64,000 nt of DNA from Symbiodinium natans. Taxonomy: Eukaryota > Sar > Dinophyceae > Suessiales > Symbiodiniaceae. Below the pieces are notes generated by a model, which had not been told where the DNA came from, did no database searches, and worked only from the letters and a program-made list of their open reading frames with translations. Location: the NCBI GenBank assembly GCA_905221605.1, contig CAJNDS010000236.1, positions 1-64,000 of the forward strand. Reading direction: 5' to 3'. The translations under genes were made by a program, and so were the position numbers. Shown here piece after piece: positions 11,419-22,325 of the stretch. The stretch's first letter is position 1. The number at the start of each line of letters is the position of its first letter.

Positions 11419-11482
11419 ATGGTGGCTTCCGACTGTTTGGGGTCTATTTTCAGGGCCCTCTATTTTCGTGAACTCCCAAATG
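11419..11482 (+). mobile_element. Family A short inverted-repeat element, short copy
   Basis: Reads ATGGTGGCTTCCGACTGTTT through GGGGTCTATTTTCAGGGCCC to TTTTCGTGAACTCCCAAATG. The ends are imperfect inverted repeats of the family A type. At 64 bp it is close in size to the 31918-31973 copy. Confidence 0.6.
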
Positions 11483-11652
11483 CCAGAGGATCAGTACACA
11501 TCGAGGAGGCGTTGAACATGACAATTGGTGCGATGCAGCAGACAGCTCCTTGAGTGCACAACGTGCACATTACAAGTTCATAGACTTGCCGAAGCAGTTT
11601 TGATGTGGACTTTGCAAGAGATACGCCGTGTAAAGACACCATCTTATACACA

Positions 11653-11700
11653 AGTCCCTAAACCCTAAACCATAAGCCCTAAAACCTAAAACCTGAACCG
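11653..11700 (-). repeat. Degenerate telomere-type repeat
   Basis: Six diverged CCCTAAA units (CCATAAG, CCCTAAAA, ACCTAAA) in the C-rich orientation. Confidence 0.75.
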
Positions 11701-11796
11701 TCCTAAGTTGATGTGCGACGAGGCCTGAGTTGCCAGCTAGTCGTCGTGCTTTGTTTATCCACGCCTAGTTGTCCAGTAACCTGGGAGAATTCAAGC

Positions 11797-11852
11797 TTAA
11801 CCTTTGGGACTATAAGGGGAATATACTGCTTAAAGGTTACCTCCTCTACTAC
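11797..11852 (+). repeat. Short palindromic segment, possible MITE remnant
   Basis: TTAACCTTTGGGACTATAAG and AATATACTGCTTAAAGGTTA give inverted arms (TAACCTTT and AAAGGTTA) around an AT-rich centre. No target duplication was found. Confidence 0.4.
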
Positions 11853-12005
11853 TATAGGCCCATAGGTGGAGGCTCGGCCTCTGACACTTCCGCTCGAGGT
11901 GGTTCACTGCGCAGCCTTGTCTGGAGAAAGACCACATAGGACCTCAAGAACTTGGGGTTTCGGGTTTCTGCGGCACCATCTCCGAAGAGCGAATATCGGG
12001 CCGGT

Positions 12006-12028
12006 TTCGGGTTTAGGGTTTAGGGTGA
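12006..12028 (+). repeat. Small telomere-type block
   Basis: GGGTTTAGGGTTTAGGGTG, about three heptamers. Confidence 0.75.
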
Positions 12029-12268
12029 CTGTAGTCTCTTTGCAGCACACACCATCTGCACCAGCTCCATCGGCACATGTTAAGCTGTTCCACCTGTTTG
12101 TTTGACAATGATGGAACCTATAGCTGTGGCCTGCCTGAAAGCCTGCTCCGCTAGTTGAGCCTGCCAGCAGTGTGCGCTCAAGATGATTCTTGTCAATCTC
12201 CGTTCAGGCGACCCCCACCGAAGAGAGCTCTACACCTGACTGTTTACTATACTCTGAAGTGCTTGCGG

Positions 12269-12323
12269 CCCCCCCCCCCCCCCTAAACCCTAAAACCCCC
12301 CTCCCCCCCCCCTCCCCCCCCGC
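12269..12323 (+). repeat. C-tract with embedded CCCTAAA
   Basis: C homopolymers surround CCCTAAACCCTAAAACC. The change from pure C to telomere-type repeats within one tract suggests slippage-prone sequence. Confidence 0.8.
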
Positions 12324-12404
12324 AGTACTTGCAGGGGCCGGGGCGAGAGGCTTTCAAGGTCAGACGCATCCTCGAAGACTCCGGCTGCCCTCCTTGCCTG
12401 CCAT

Positions 12405-12538
12405 TCAGGGTTTAGGGTTTAGGGTTTAGGGTTTAGGGTTTAGGGTTTAGGGTTTAGGGTTTAGGGTTTAGGGTTTAGGGTTTAGGGTTTAGGGTTTAGG
12501 GTTTAGGGTTTAGGGTTTAGGGTTTAGGGTTTAGGGTT
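12405..12538 (+). repeat. Interstitial telomere array, about 19 perfect TTTAGGG copies
   Basis: An uninterrupted array of TTTAGGG with TTCAGGG at the left edge and TTAGGGTTCG at the right. The repeat type is the plant-type telomere heptamer, which is known in dinoflagellates. Unique sequence on both sides shows the array is internal. Confidence 0.97.
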
Positions 12539-12669
12539 CGCTGTGCCACACATTTGCTGGAGGCGTATTGCGTTCGGCTGGCTTGCCTTTGTTAGGCGAG
12601 CTTGAAGTTGTAGGATAGCTTGTGCACATGCACGGTTTAACATATGGTGTTTAGATTACTTCCTTTGGG

Positions 12670-12870
12670 TCACTTTCAAGCAAGACCCTCCCCCCACCCC
12701 TCCCCCCACCCCTCCCCCTTCCCCACGCCGCCCCCCCAGCTCCCCACCGCCCGCGCCAGATTGAATCCTTCCTTCTTTAAAGGGCACAAGTATGGGCCAA
12801 AACTCACCCACCCACACCGTCCACACCACCCCAGCACCCACTTGCGCAGCAGACCCCCCCCCCCTTTCCT
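12670..12870 (+). repeat. C-rich low-complexity block
   Basis: CCCCCCACCCCTCCCC-type sequence broken by one more complex segment (12750-12800). It keeps frames open on both strands (Pro on plus, Gly on minus), so open frames here are not called. Confidence 0.85.
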
Positions 12871-12937
12871 CACACCGCTCACCCCCGCCCTTGGCACCCA
12901 CACTTACCGCTGCTGCAGGGATGCAATGCGTCCACGC

Positions 12938-12986
12938 TGTTTAGGGTTGAGGTTTTGGGACTCTTACGGTTTCGCGTTTAGGGTTG
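12938..12986 (+). repeat. Degenerate telomere-type repeat
   Basis: TTTAGGGTTGAGGTTTTGGG followed after a gap by GTTTCGCGTTTAGGGTTGA. Strongly diverged heptamers. Confidence 0.6.
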
Positions 12987-12999
12987 AAGCCCCACACCC

Positions 13000-13655
13000 T
13001 TAACCTATTGCCACTCACAAAGGCAAGATCCAAAGTTGAAGGTTAAGAGCTCTGGGCAAGGTTGGAGTTGGCATATATGGGATGTCAGAGGCCACTGCCT
13101 GAACCGATCGCCTTTCCCGACTCTCGCGTCTGGACTTTCGGCATGCAGGTTTGGGGGCTCGTGGGATTAGACCGCGGGCTCGCAGGACTTGTAAGACTTG
13201 GGTTCAAGTCTGGGGATCGGTAGCCATGAAATCGCGCTGCGCTCGGTCTCCGAGTGCGGACATATGATCATGGGTTAGCTAACAAGCTTTAAATGGACCA
13301 GACGCTAGTGCCTCCGACCTTGCCTCACGATGCTTCTCTGCAGGGCCGAGCGGGGGCCCGCCCGGAGGGGCATTCGAAAAACGCCCGTTTCGCCCGAGCG
13401 CCCTTGGGGGCACGGGCACCGGGGTGGCCTTTGGGGCCGCTTGGAAAGCCGACTCTCGCGCCACAGCGGGTATGGCATGCGGCCTCATGCCAGACAATGC
13501 CTGGAATGTGGTATGCGATTTGAGTTCACTCTGATGTCGATATTGCATGTGGCTGATTTGTGGGTTCGAAACAAGAAAGTGCAAAAACGCACGTCCTTCG
13601 CAACATACTGCCACCAAACACAGCAAAACGCCCGACTGCTCCTAAGAACTCCGTA
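13000..13655. other. No recognisable gene
   Basis: No reading frame with a motif. A GC-rich patch at 13340-13470 keeps several frames open. Confidence 0.45.
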
Positions 13656-13660
13656 ATTCC

Positions 13661-13696
13661 CATCCCTAAGCCCTAAGCCCTAAACCCTAAGCCCTT
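13661..13696 (-). repeat. Telomere-type block, CCCTAAG/CCCTAAA
   Basis: Five units in the C-rich orientation, alternating CCCTAAG and CCCTAAA. Two smaller blocks (about 13804-13822 and 13885-13920) follow within 230 bp. Confidence 0.85.
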
Positions 13697-13989
13697 TCGT
13701 GCAACAGGTGAGCCTCCACATGGAGCGATGAAAATGGAAGCAGCCATCTCGGTCGTGCTCGTGCCGTCGCGTGTGGGGAAAGTGGAAAAGTTCAATGCGC
13801 ATGACCCTCAACCTTAAACCCTTTTGCATCCAGGTCTGACGCCGGGCATCACCAAATTTACTGAAGAGGCGAAACTCGTGTTCACCCCTCAACCTTAAAC
13901 CCTAGAACCCTAAACCCTCCTGAATGCACTATTCTTGCTGCCCGGCGGCATGCACAATACCTGCCATGTCCGCGGCCTCATGATTCACC

Positions 13990-14098
13990 AAATGGGGGTT
14001 TACGATATTAAGGGGGTACCTTTTTTGGGATCCTTCTGATAAGGTGGTCCTACTATTTGGTTCAAAGGGCCCCCGATTTTCTTGTAAATCCCCAAATG
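13990..14098 (+). mobile_element. Family A element with AAATG target duplication
   Basis: The element body is 13995-14093: left end GGGGTTTACGATATTAAGGG, right end CCCGATTTTCTTGTAAATCC and CC. The terminal inverted repeats are imperfect. AAATG lies immediately outside both ends (13990-13994 and 14094-14098), the clearest 5-bp target duplication of this family. It is about 99 bp with no coding capacity. Confidence 0.8.
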
Positions 14099-14223
14099 AG
14101 CCAAAAACAAACCGACTACGACTCGCAACACAGCGAGCAGAACCATGTCCGACATCAGGGTTTCGAAAGCAGGATTCGATCTGGTCGAGCAGAGCCCCGC
14201 CAAGAAGTAAACTTTAGTGACAG

Positions 14224-14287
14224 CATAACCCTAAACCCCTAACCCCTAACCCCTAACCCCTAAACCCTAAACCCTAAACCCTAAACC
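14224..14287 (-). repeat. Telomere-type block with a (CCCCTAA) sub-array
   Basis: CCCTAAA is followed by four CCCCTAA units and then again by CCCTAAA units. The variant units are adjacent to each other rather than scattered, which points to local amplification. Confidence 0.9.
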
Positions 14288-14289
14288 AA

Positions 14290-15245
14290 TGCCCTTCGGC
14301 AACTCTAACTTCTTGAGCGCCCCTGTCACGGCCGTGGTGTGAAGGGAGCCCAGACTCAAGCCTCAAAGATATTTCACCATGCCCTGGGATTCGCCAATTC
14401 GCCCATGACACTTCTTGCTTTTTCGGTTTGTATCGTGTGGCGTGGGGTCGTGGGCCCTTGGGACTGAGCTCCTATCATTACCTTACCCAAACGGACTAGG
14501 TGGGCGTCGGGCTTGCAGCTAGAAACCATGTCACTCTCAGGCATCGTAATGACCCCTTCGACACCAGAGAATGTCTCTATGATGCCTGCACGCATAGACC
14601 TGGAGCGCATGGAAGCTGAAGAGTGGGTGGAATCACAAATCAGCATAATTCTCTCCTAAACTCACTGTTGTATGATGCATGTACATGCATTGAGAAAATC
14701 CTGGTCCTACAAGACTTGTGATAGGAGGACATTTCTTGACCTCCATCCGCATAGTCGGTTTGACCACGCAGCCTCTCTTCCACTGCATGGGCCTTTTGTC
14801 GACCTCCCTGAGAGGTTGAAAACACACGTGTTGCACGGGGGGGGAGGGTGGAGGGAGCAGTGGCGCAACCACCCCGCGTGCAAACAGATGGACCGTATGG
14901 CGGGTATTGCAAGCTGTCGGGAGCGAATAGGGGTCCCTGCAATGCACGGAGCTGCTGAGAACAAATGCGTAGTATTGCTGAGAAGGAGCGGGGCGTTGGG
15001 GATTGAAAGGAGCCTGACGAGTTTCAAACATTTTCAAACGCTGGGTTCCCCTCCGCCAAGCCCAAACGATGTTGGGAGCAGCCCTCTGGCCCTCTGGGCC
15101 CTCTGTGTGCGGCGGCGGGGAAGTGTATGGGGCGATCGGAAAGGTTCGACCCGCACTTCATAAACAGGCAAGGCTTGGGTTCAGTGCAAGGCACGTCAGG
15201 CTTTCGACTCAATGGCCGGCTATGCGTCTTGTACGGGCGACAACA
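14290..15245. other. No recognisable gene
   Basis: Several overlapping frames of 90-160 codons on both strands, none with a recognised domain. Confidence 0.4.
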
Positions 15246-15246
15246 G

Positions 15247-15292
15247 TAGGGTTCAGGGTTTAGGGCTTTAGGGGGAAGGGGGGAGGGGGGGG
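15247..15292 (+). repeat. Small telomere-type block plus G-rich tract
   Basis: AGGGTTCAGGGTTTAGGGCT followed by a G-rich run up to 15292. Confidence 0.75.
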
Positions 15293-15332
15293 CCTTTCAA
15301 CCTGCTTGATGAAGGCCTGACCCACGAGGCTC

Positions 15333-15785
15333 TCACCCCATGGCTGCGGGCCCGGGTCGGTTCAGTTTGCGAATCCCAGCATGTTTGCATCTGGTTGCCT
15401 TGAGCCGCAAAACATCGGCCAAAAATCTTGATTGCACTCGCAAGCAAGGTGAAAGCATCACGACACCAAGCACAACAGCAGCACGCAAACTAACCTTCTC
15501 TTCCTTCCCAATCTTCGCAGGACAACATGGTGTGGCCGAGGTGGGCACCCTCCTGTGCTCCGATGCCTTTTCCCCTTGCACAGGTTGCACGCTCTCAGCC
15601 TGCAAGCCCGGAGTCGCTGAATGCCTCTGTGCCTCTGCGTTGGCATCACGCAAAGCACTCGGTTTGAAGAAGAGACCAGGGAGGGAGAAAGCCGAAAGGA
15701 GGATTCCCAATGATAGGCTCCAGACAACGAAGAGTTGGTGGCGAGGTAAGGCGGCTCCAGCCAGGCGCTCCGATGCGCTACTCAT
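15333..15785 (-). CDS. Candidate exon, possible single-pass membrane protein
   Basis: A 150-codon minus-strand frame. After about 16 residues it contains a hydrophobic stretch (LFVVWSLSLGILLSAFSL, then PGLFF) that could span a membrane, followed by a polar Ser/Pro/Glu region. I do not recognise the family. A plus-strand frame of 219 codons overlaps the same DNA but is rich in Ser/Arg/Lys without any motif. I prefer the minus strand only because of the hydrophobic segment and because the confident genes of this window are on the minus strand. Confidence 0.25.
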   Translation of the reverse strand: MSSASERLAGAALPRHQLFVVWSLSLGILLSAFSLPGLFFKPSALRDANAEAQRHSATPGLQAESVQPVQGEKASEHRRVPTSATPCCPAKIGKEEKVSLRAAVVLGVVMLSPCLRVQSRFLADVLRLKATRCKHAGIRKLNRPGPAAMG

Positions 15786-15799
15786 GTCTCCTTACCCTT

Positions 15800-17795
15800 C
15801 TCGGTACATCTCAATGTGCGCACCGCATCCGATTCTATCGTTGTCGCATTCTGCAGGTCCACTTCGCGCGGCTCAGCGTTTGCATTCACCCTCTGGCCAT
15901 CCTACTGCCGAAGCTGCCAGCTCTGTCGTCAGCAAGCAAACGCGTTCTCCAAGTTATTCTGCTGATCTTGGCCGCTGTGCCATACCTCCAAGGCCCTGAT
16001 TCCACGGATCACCGGTTCGGCTCCAATGACTTTCAATGGGCGCCGACTCTGATGGCAGCACAGAGGCGGAGCCCTGCAAACCTTGCGAATTTGACACTCC
16101 GGGCGAAATTTGCTTGATGCAGTCAGCACATTCCAGCAAGTGCATCGCAACATCGCCGTGGACGTACGGAGGACCTGGCGACCACAACCTAGGGTATCCT
16201 TGAGCTGGATGGCTGAACACACAAAGACACCCGCATCTCCGCAAGAGGCCATGGCCAAGCGAGGCCACCCTGCCCGAAATGCCAGAGGAGCCCTCAAGCC
16301 CATTGACTGGACCCGTAGTCACTGTAGTCAGGATGCAGGCTCGCACGAAGTTTTCGCCAGATTTCGCGAGGGTCTTGTGGCCGGTCTACCAGAAACAAGG
16401 TGTCGACTTCGTGGCCAACGGGCCGCACGGGCCACGACGGTCGAAAATCCACACGCCCATGGCATGTGGACGTCAGCCCCTCTTCTTGAAGCAGTAGAAG
16501 CCCATGTTCATTTCAAGGTCCTCACGCACGTGGTGTTCTTGACAGCTGCAAAGCGTAAGAATGCCGTTTCAGCTTGACACACAGCAGCGCAAAAGTCCTT
16601 CTCGAACTCTTGATACTCCGAGACCGCCGCTAAGCCTGCAGCGTCCTCGTGTCTACCACAAAGGGGCTGCAACGGGGATCAGGCTAAGTATGGCTGAGTG
16701 CATGTGAGCACATTGCACTTCTGGGATCACATGTCCGAGCTTCTACGCGATTTCAATCTCGCAAGGAGCAAGGCTACACTACATCAACTTCCGCCCAGGC
16801 GCAGCGAGTTGGGAAACCCCTGCCATGCTCCAGAGATGAGCCGCTCCCCACTCCTCAGGAACAGTGCTGAAAGATGAAGCTTCCTCTGAAAGCATCTCCG
16901 CAGCATTTATAGCAACGTTGTACTTCACAACGGCGGGAGGATGAATCCGCCGAGGCCTCGGGCCGTAGGTGTCTGAGTAGCACAAAGCAGACCCCCCCCC
17001 CCGCCCCGCCGCCTTCTCGAGTTTGGGTTGCCTCGTTACAGAAGCTCAGGCCGATGCGGGTCGCGTAGCGTTAAAATTAATTAAGTTCTGCTGGTTCAGA
17101 CAGTGGCCGTTATGTCGCTCTAGGTGTATGCAAACGCAATTAAGCGAATTGGGAAGCATGTCGAAACTCGTGTCGCGGATCATTTCTTGAAGGCAAACAC
17201 CCGTCAACTTGCCTCAACTCTCTGTAGAGGCGGCACTGTCAAGAAAATCGTTCATTCCAGCCACTTGGCCTTGATCGAGGTTGGAACCCCAAAAAAAAGG
17301 CGCAGTACCAAGCCAACACATTACGCTGAACCTGGTGCTCGCATTGGCTAGCCGGCAGCTATCAGCAAACCTTGAATCGTCGCTTCGTTTCATCTCTTCG
17401 GGGGTCACGGATGGTCAGGATTTAGTGCTCAAAGATCTTTCTGGCTCGCATGACTCACAACTTAGACAAGGGAACCACACCGGCAAGGGCAAGCGCAGGA
17501 AGTTTGCGTTAATGGAAAGCTTCGGTTTAAAGATCTCTCTTGCGAAAGCCTTCCCTTCCTTGTTGCTGAGCGTGTCCAGTATGCTTATCCTTGATATGTG
17601 CACGTCTGTTGAAGTTCGTTAGACCTTGCAAAATGGCCCTTGCCACCAGAAAGCATCTCTAGTAAGCAGTCTGAGTGCACCCGTTCATCCGTATAGCTTT
17701 CGGAGGAGTCGCAACTGTGACGTAGGGCGAACTGTGCGCGTGCTGTTCTGCTGATTTGGTCTTCGTGGTCAGCAGTTTAATAAAAGTGCTGCTTA
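15800..17795. other. No recognisable gene
   Basis: Open frames on both strands, including a plus-strand frame at 16279-16497 with a protein-like segment (FSPDFARVLWPVYQKQG), could not be linked to a family or to splice sites. A C-tract sits at 16991-17002. Confidence 0.4.
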
Positions 17796-17801
17796 CATCT
17801 A

Positions 17802-17854
17802 TGCCCTAAACCCTAACCCCTTTTGCAGCACCCTAAACCCTAAACCCTAAACTG
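17802..17854 (-). repeat. Telomere-type blocks
   Basis: CCCTAAACCCTAACCCC and then CCCTAAACCCTAAACCCTAA, separated by a short unique piece. Confidence 0.85.
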
Positions 17855-18738
17855 TGGTTGAACAAAGCTTCGAGCCCTAGTTTCTGAAAGCTCCGCATGC
17901 AACTTCGGACAATGCAAAACAGCTGCCAAACGACGGTGCATTGCTCAATTCTTATTCTGCAACTTGCGCTTGGCTGAACCTGCAAATGCATGTTGCCTGA
18001 TGCTCAATGTTCAATGTTCGTGCGCGGATAGCTGACTCCAGTTCCTGGAGACAAACAAAAACCATCTGACCGCCTGGCCGGATGTATCCTTGCGAGGTCA
18101 GTATCGCAAGGGAATTACACCTCCCGGGGGGGGGGAGGGGGAGGGGCGGGGTGCCAGGACGGCCCAAATATTGCCTAGTTTCAGCATCAACTTGGAGAGA
18201 CCTCTGCTCTGAGCTGCATACGCTCGCATCGATCTATCTTTTGAGATGCATTGGTTTACGTCGACTTGCATTTGAATCGCAGGATCGGGCTTCGCGATGG
18301 ACCTCCAGAATTTGGTGGCAGCATCCCCAGCCGCAGCTGCTGCAAAGCCAGTTTCCGAACCTGCGGAAACCATACTTGGCCTAACGTTGACCTTGATAGC
18401 TTGGATTTGCTTCAAATCTGCCTGAGATATGCATCAACTTGTGTTTTCGACCTGCCTTCCGGGCGAATAGCACTGGAAAGCAAGTAGAGACTCCCGCAAA
18501 CAGATGTAGTTCCCTTTCGTTTGAATGGGTGTTGGATGTCTTCTCCGAACGAAAAGCATTTCTTACTGGCAGGCTGTTTTTTTAAGTTTGCATCCAGGTC
18601 TTGGCTTGTGCAGCACATGACACGGTCTAAAGCAACGCCGAGGTCCGTCCTCTGGTGCACTGGGCATCAGCGCACCATGGGAAGGGCCCTCCCAGAACCT
18701 CACTCCATGGGCTTGTTTTGGCACACTTCTCCACTCCA

Positions 18739-18788
18739 TGGTTTTTTTTGCCACCCGCTTAGCTGACCTCTCGGACACTCTGCAGGGG
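18739..18788 (+). repeat. Dispersed 50-bp repeat, copy 1
   Basis: GTTTTTTTTGCCACCCGCTT followed by AGCTGACCTCTCGGACACTC and TGCAGGG. The second copy is at 22257-22306. The two differ at only a few positions, and each is followed within about 50 bp by telomere-type repeats. Confidence 0.85.
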
Positions 18789-18805
18789 AATGTCGGGTAC
18801 TCCAT

Positions 18806-18832
18806 GGTTTAGGTTTTAGGGTTTTGGGTCCC
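18806..18832 (+). repeat. Small telomere-type block
   Basis: GGTTTAGGTTTTAGGGTTTT, three diverged heptamers. Confidence 0.6.
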
Positions 18833-18834
18833 CA

Positions 18835-19600
18835 TACCCGTCCGCAATGACAAACTACGCAATGGCAGTTGTGACCTGCGAGAACAGGACAAGGGAACTT
18901 GCATGGTCCACAAAAGCTGCGACTGCTGTTTAACCGGGCTTAGCTACGAGTACGCTGCTGAAGAGGAATTACCGGGGCATAGTGCCGATATGCTATCGCA
19001 GATGTTGCTTGCAGGGGCAGACCCGGGCTGAAACAGGTCCTGGTCTACTGCTTACAAGTCCAGGGTCTCTATGGGTCTCTGATCCCAAAGAGGTCTGGAG
19101 CATCATGGTTCATCCCGTCGCCCAGAACACCAGAACACTTCCGAGCTGCGCCAGCAGTAAACAACCACCTCCTCGAGCATTCGGCAGGGTTAGCTTCTCA
19201 ACTTCTGGATTGTTCGAGTACATCTTGTCACAACTACTGTACTTGCCAGCTATGGCGTCTATGACATCGCCATGGGTCCTTTGAGCGCGCGAGCGGCCTC
19301 TCGCAAAGCAGCCTTCACACCTGCCTCATCCACATGGTGAATGGCCTCAGCAGAGCACTTGCAGCACAATCCTGACTTCTGCACCGCTGACTGAGACCAC
19401 CGCGAACATGTTGATCATGCCTGGCAAGCGGACATGCGCCCCGCGTCCGGCTAGGACCCCTTCGACCGTTCCTTTCACTTAGCATGGGCGTCTTGGGCCA
19501 GTGAACATGCCTCACCACTGCCACCACCGACAACTCTTGCCAATACGCGCAGCCCAGGCCTGCGAGCTCGGCATCCTTGAAAGCCGTAGACAGATCCTGC
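18835..19600. other. No recognisable gene
   Basis: No motif-bearing frames were seen. The longest frame is about 100 codons. Confidence 0.45.
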
Positions 19601-19603
19601 CCG

Positions 19604-19631
19604 TGCGTTTAGGGTTTAGGGTTTAGGGTGT
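19604..19631 (+). repeat. Small telomere-type block
   Basis: Three TTTAGGG units, with a GTGCG/GTGTT context on either side. Confidence 0.8.
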
Positions 19632-19758
19632 TCCTCTCAGCATTAGGATGCCTGCCTTCAGCAAAGACCCAAAATGATCGTGCACAAGTCTCACCGCAGA
19701 AGCCGTGACGCCACAACATTTTCAGGCTTCAGGAAACCATTTTGCAGTCGACGTTGGG

Positions 19759-19899
19759 TCAATGTTGCCCATTATCTTGTGGCATGAGTCTGTTGCGGAG
19801 TCTTTCCAACCATCGAAGAGCCGTTCTTGCAAACCGATGCCCGACTAGAAACGCGAAAAGTTCGTACAACATTCTCCGCCCGCAGAATTCAGCGTAAAC
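19759..19899 (-). CDS. Probable terminal exon, unknown protein
   Basis: A protein-like minus-strand segment begins after an acceptor of the form CTCAGCAG|G. It reads VYAEFCGRRMLYELFAFLVG, then HRFARTALRWLERLRNRL, and ends PQDNGQH before a stop. AG followed by G agrees with the acceptor rule of the 5'-nucleotidase gene in this window. The helical, Arg/Leu-rich C-terminus is unrecognised. Upstream exons were not found. Confidence 0.4.
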   Translation of the reverse strand, partial: VYAEFCGRRMLYELFAFLVGHRFARTALRWLERLRNRLMPQDNGQH

Positions 19900-20579
19900 C
19901 TGCTGAGGAGAAAGTTCTTGTCGGCTTGAGGTAGCTTGTGTCGGCATGTCTGGGCCTGTGGCCATGGTTTGGGGTTTCGACTCTCACACTGACATGCGCG
20001 GGCGGGTTTAGGTTTCGGGTATGACATTCCGCATAGTTCCGAAAACTTCGATATTCTAAAAAGCCGCCAAGCAGACCCATCACACGGCAAGGGGGGTGGG
20101 GTCACAATTTCAGAATGATTGACGAAATCTTGAAACACTCAAGACACTGTTGTAAGTCGCGTCTCAAATACTCACACCCCTGAACAGCTGGCCCTTTAAC
20201 GTACATCCAAATAGGCATGATAGCCACCACTGAAGAAGCACCCTCAACGATGACGTGCTGTGACCTTGGATAGATGACGGCCTTCACACGTGGTTGTCAA
20301 AGCGGCCTATGGGATGCTTTAGCAAAAGTTCTCTCATGTTGGAACTCTGTTTGTGATTAATTGGAGCGCGTGGAAAGAAGCAGACACGAGAGGAAGGGGA
20401 CGAATCCGGGAGTGTCACCCCGAAAATGGACCTCGGTGTACAAAGCGTCGAAGATTTCGCAGGATATCAATTCAAAAGTAACAACACTCAATGCAGGCCA
20501 CAAAGCAGAGATTATGCCAGACAGCTCTTCGATGATCGCGCCCGAAACGTGAACTTGGAGAGTGGACGGCTAAGGAATT

Positions 20580-20706
20580 CAAGGGGTATAATGAGGGACC
20601 CCTAGAAGGGACCCTTCATCTTCCTCCCCTTATATACCTTATATAGTCCCTATACCTAAGTAGCCCCTAAAACCCTAAGGTCCCTCATAAGGGTCCCTCC
20701 TTTAGA
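20580..20706 (+). mobile_element. Possible short inverted-repeat element
   Basis: Left part AATGAGGGACCCCTAGAAGG and right part GGTCCCTCATAAGGGTCCCT contain inverted arms (ATGAGGGACC and GGTCCCTCAT). The centre is AT-rich (TTATATACCTTATATAG). No clear target duplication was read. It lies directly 3' of the candidate exon at 20702-20908. Confidence 0.5.
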
Positions 20707-20908
20707 GGAATGCAGTGGGGACAGCACGGTAGCTATGAAAGGTCAAAGCAGCATGGTCCGTCATGTCGGCGCACTGGAACTTTGCATCCGGAAGGCGCTT
20801 AGCAGCTCTTTCCACCATCTCCTCCAAAGCTTTTTGACGAGGTTCGGTTCTCGCACTTTTGCCCCACCAGAGGAAGCATCTGATTCCGGCGCACATCGAT
20901 GTTTCCAC
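20702..20908 (-). CDS. Probable terminal exon, unknown protein
   Basis: The minus-strand frame reads KALEEMVERAAKRLPDAKFQ, then CADMTDHAALTFHSYRAVPT and AFL before a stop. The helix-like Glu/Arg/Ala pattern and even composition look like real protein. The part upstream of KALEEM may be intronic. I do not recognise the family and could not join it to the exon at 19759-19899. Confidence 0.35.
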   Translation of the reverse strand: METSMCAGIRCFLWWGKSARTEPRQKALEEMVERAAKRLPDAKFQCADMTDHAALTFHSYRAVPTAFL

Positions 20909-20940
20909 AGCTCCGCAACTAAGTATGAACCCGTTTCTGC

Positions 20941-20971
20941 ACCTAAACCCTAAACCCTAAACCCTAAACCT
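20941..20971 (-). repeat. Telomere-type block
   Basis: Four CCCTAAA units in the C-rich orientation. Confidence 0.9.
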
Positions 20972-21149
20972 GTACAGCGGTGGCCCTGGCCAGGCAGGAC
21001 CGGTCCTGGCAAAGATCGCTGCCCATGAGCGGCCGCTTTTGTTGCTCCTCCAGGCAGCTCACAGAAGCCGCTGGCTGACCTTTCATCTTTTTTTTGTCAA
21101 TATTATTGTTTTCATTCTTACCTCCTCCCACCAACAGCCCATCAGTATA

Positions 21150-21205
21150 TTTTTATGATCACTGTTATTATTGCTGTTATTGTTGTTATCATGACAAGGT
21201 TGACA
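21150..21205 (-). repeat. GTT/ATT-type microsatellite
   Basis: TATTATTGCTGTTATTGTTG with ATGATCAC on the left and CATGACAAGG on the right. Read on the minus strand it resembles 10100-10166, borders included. Confidence 0.7.
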
Positions 21206-21209
21206 AGAT

Positions 21210-22215
21210 CCTGTCTGCGATTCACGTCGGCTCCCATCCTGTATCATGGCGAGGACATGCCCGGGGCCGCAGGACACATCAGCCACTGGCCCCTCAAGCT
21301 CACCGATCCCTGCCAGGACGGCAACTTCTGCAACGTTGCAGGATCATGGGCAAGATGCTCATGCAGTCGCTGATCTTTTGTGCAGTCTCTGGAGACAGAT
21401 TCATCGATGCATCTAGTAGGATATCTAGTATCATCTAGCAGTCTAGCAGTAGGAGGCCAGGGTAGTGGGACGCGGCCTGCCTGACAATAGCATGCTCACG
21501 ATCTTGTCGTAATGCACTTTCTTGTCTTTGACCTCCTGGTCCAGCATGGACCTGGGTCGCCCCGGTCTTCAAAAAACAAAATCTGCAAGAGGCACAGCGT
21601 GAACGACGACAGTGATGAGGACCCTTTCATGCAAACCCGGCCTTGCAGTCTCGTGACTGCAAGTACTTGCACGCGTTTTAGCCATCAACACATCTGTTGA
21701 GTCGCGCGGCAAAGCAGGGTGGTCACCAGCAATGGATCGTCCCGGAGAGTGTCATGCAACCGCAAGGGATCCCCCTAACCATGGGCCCACCCGCTACCCT
21801 TACGGAATCTTGCGCACAGGCGTGCCGCTCGGTGGCTCGTATCCGCCTGCCGACTTCCCGTAGGAGGCAGCCAGCGCATCCTCTACAGACTCTACAGGGC
21901 TTGGGGGCTGCGCGATGCAAAGGTGGAGGTGTCCACCGCGCCTTGCTGATCATCGCCTTTGGCTCAGAAGGAACTGGGCCAGCATGGCCAGCCATCCCTG
22001 CTTAGGCAAGTTCCTAGGAGAATACAGGCAAGTGTTGGTAGCCTTTCAGTATCCTGTTCGTCAGAAGTCATAAGGTGCATGAACCGCCTTGTGGGGCATC
22101 CGACTCAATCCTTGGAATGCTGCGGGGGCCACCTACGGAAGCACTGGAGCTCGGGAAGGACAAGGCGAAGGAGAAAACAACCATGCGGACAACAAGAGCA
22201 GATGCCAGCTTAGGG
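21210..22215. other. No recognisable gene
   Basis: Overlapping frames with no recognised domain. A minus-strand frame at 21723-21995 is Cys/Gly/Arg-rich but not identifiable. Confidence 0.4.
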
Positions 22216-22256
22216 GAGGGTTTGGGTTTAGGTTTTTTTTAACAGGTTGTTTTTAA

Positions 22257-22306
22257 GGGTTTTTTTTGCCACCCACTTAGCTGACCTCTCGGACACTCTG
22301 CAGGGA
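22257..22306 (+). repeat. Dispersed 50-bp repeat, copy 2
   Basis: GGTTTTTTTTGCCACCCACT followed by TAGCTGACCTCTCGGACACT and CTGCAGGG. Copy 1 is at 18739-18788. Confidence 0.85.
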
Positions 22307-22325
22307 ACTGGCGGTTAAATACTTT

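Noticed and set aside
12405-12538. CRISPR-like array
   Set aside because: The repeats are contiguous heptamers without spacers and the genome is eukaryotic.
12644-13003. 119-codon Pro/His-rich plus-strand frame and the Gly-rich frame opposite
   Set aside because: Both derive from C-tracts and CCCCACCCC repeats.
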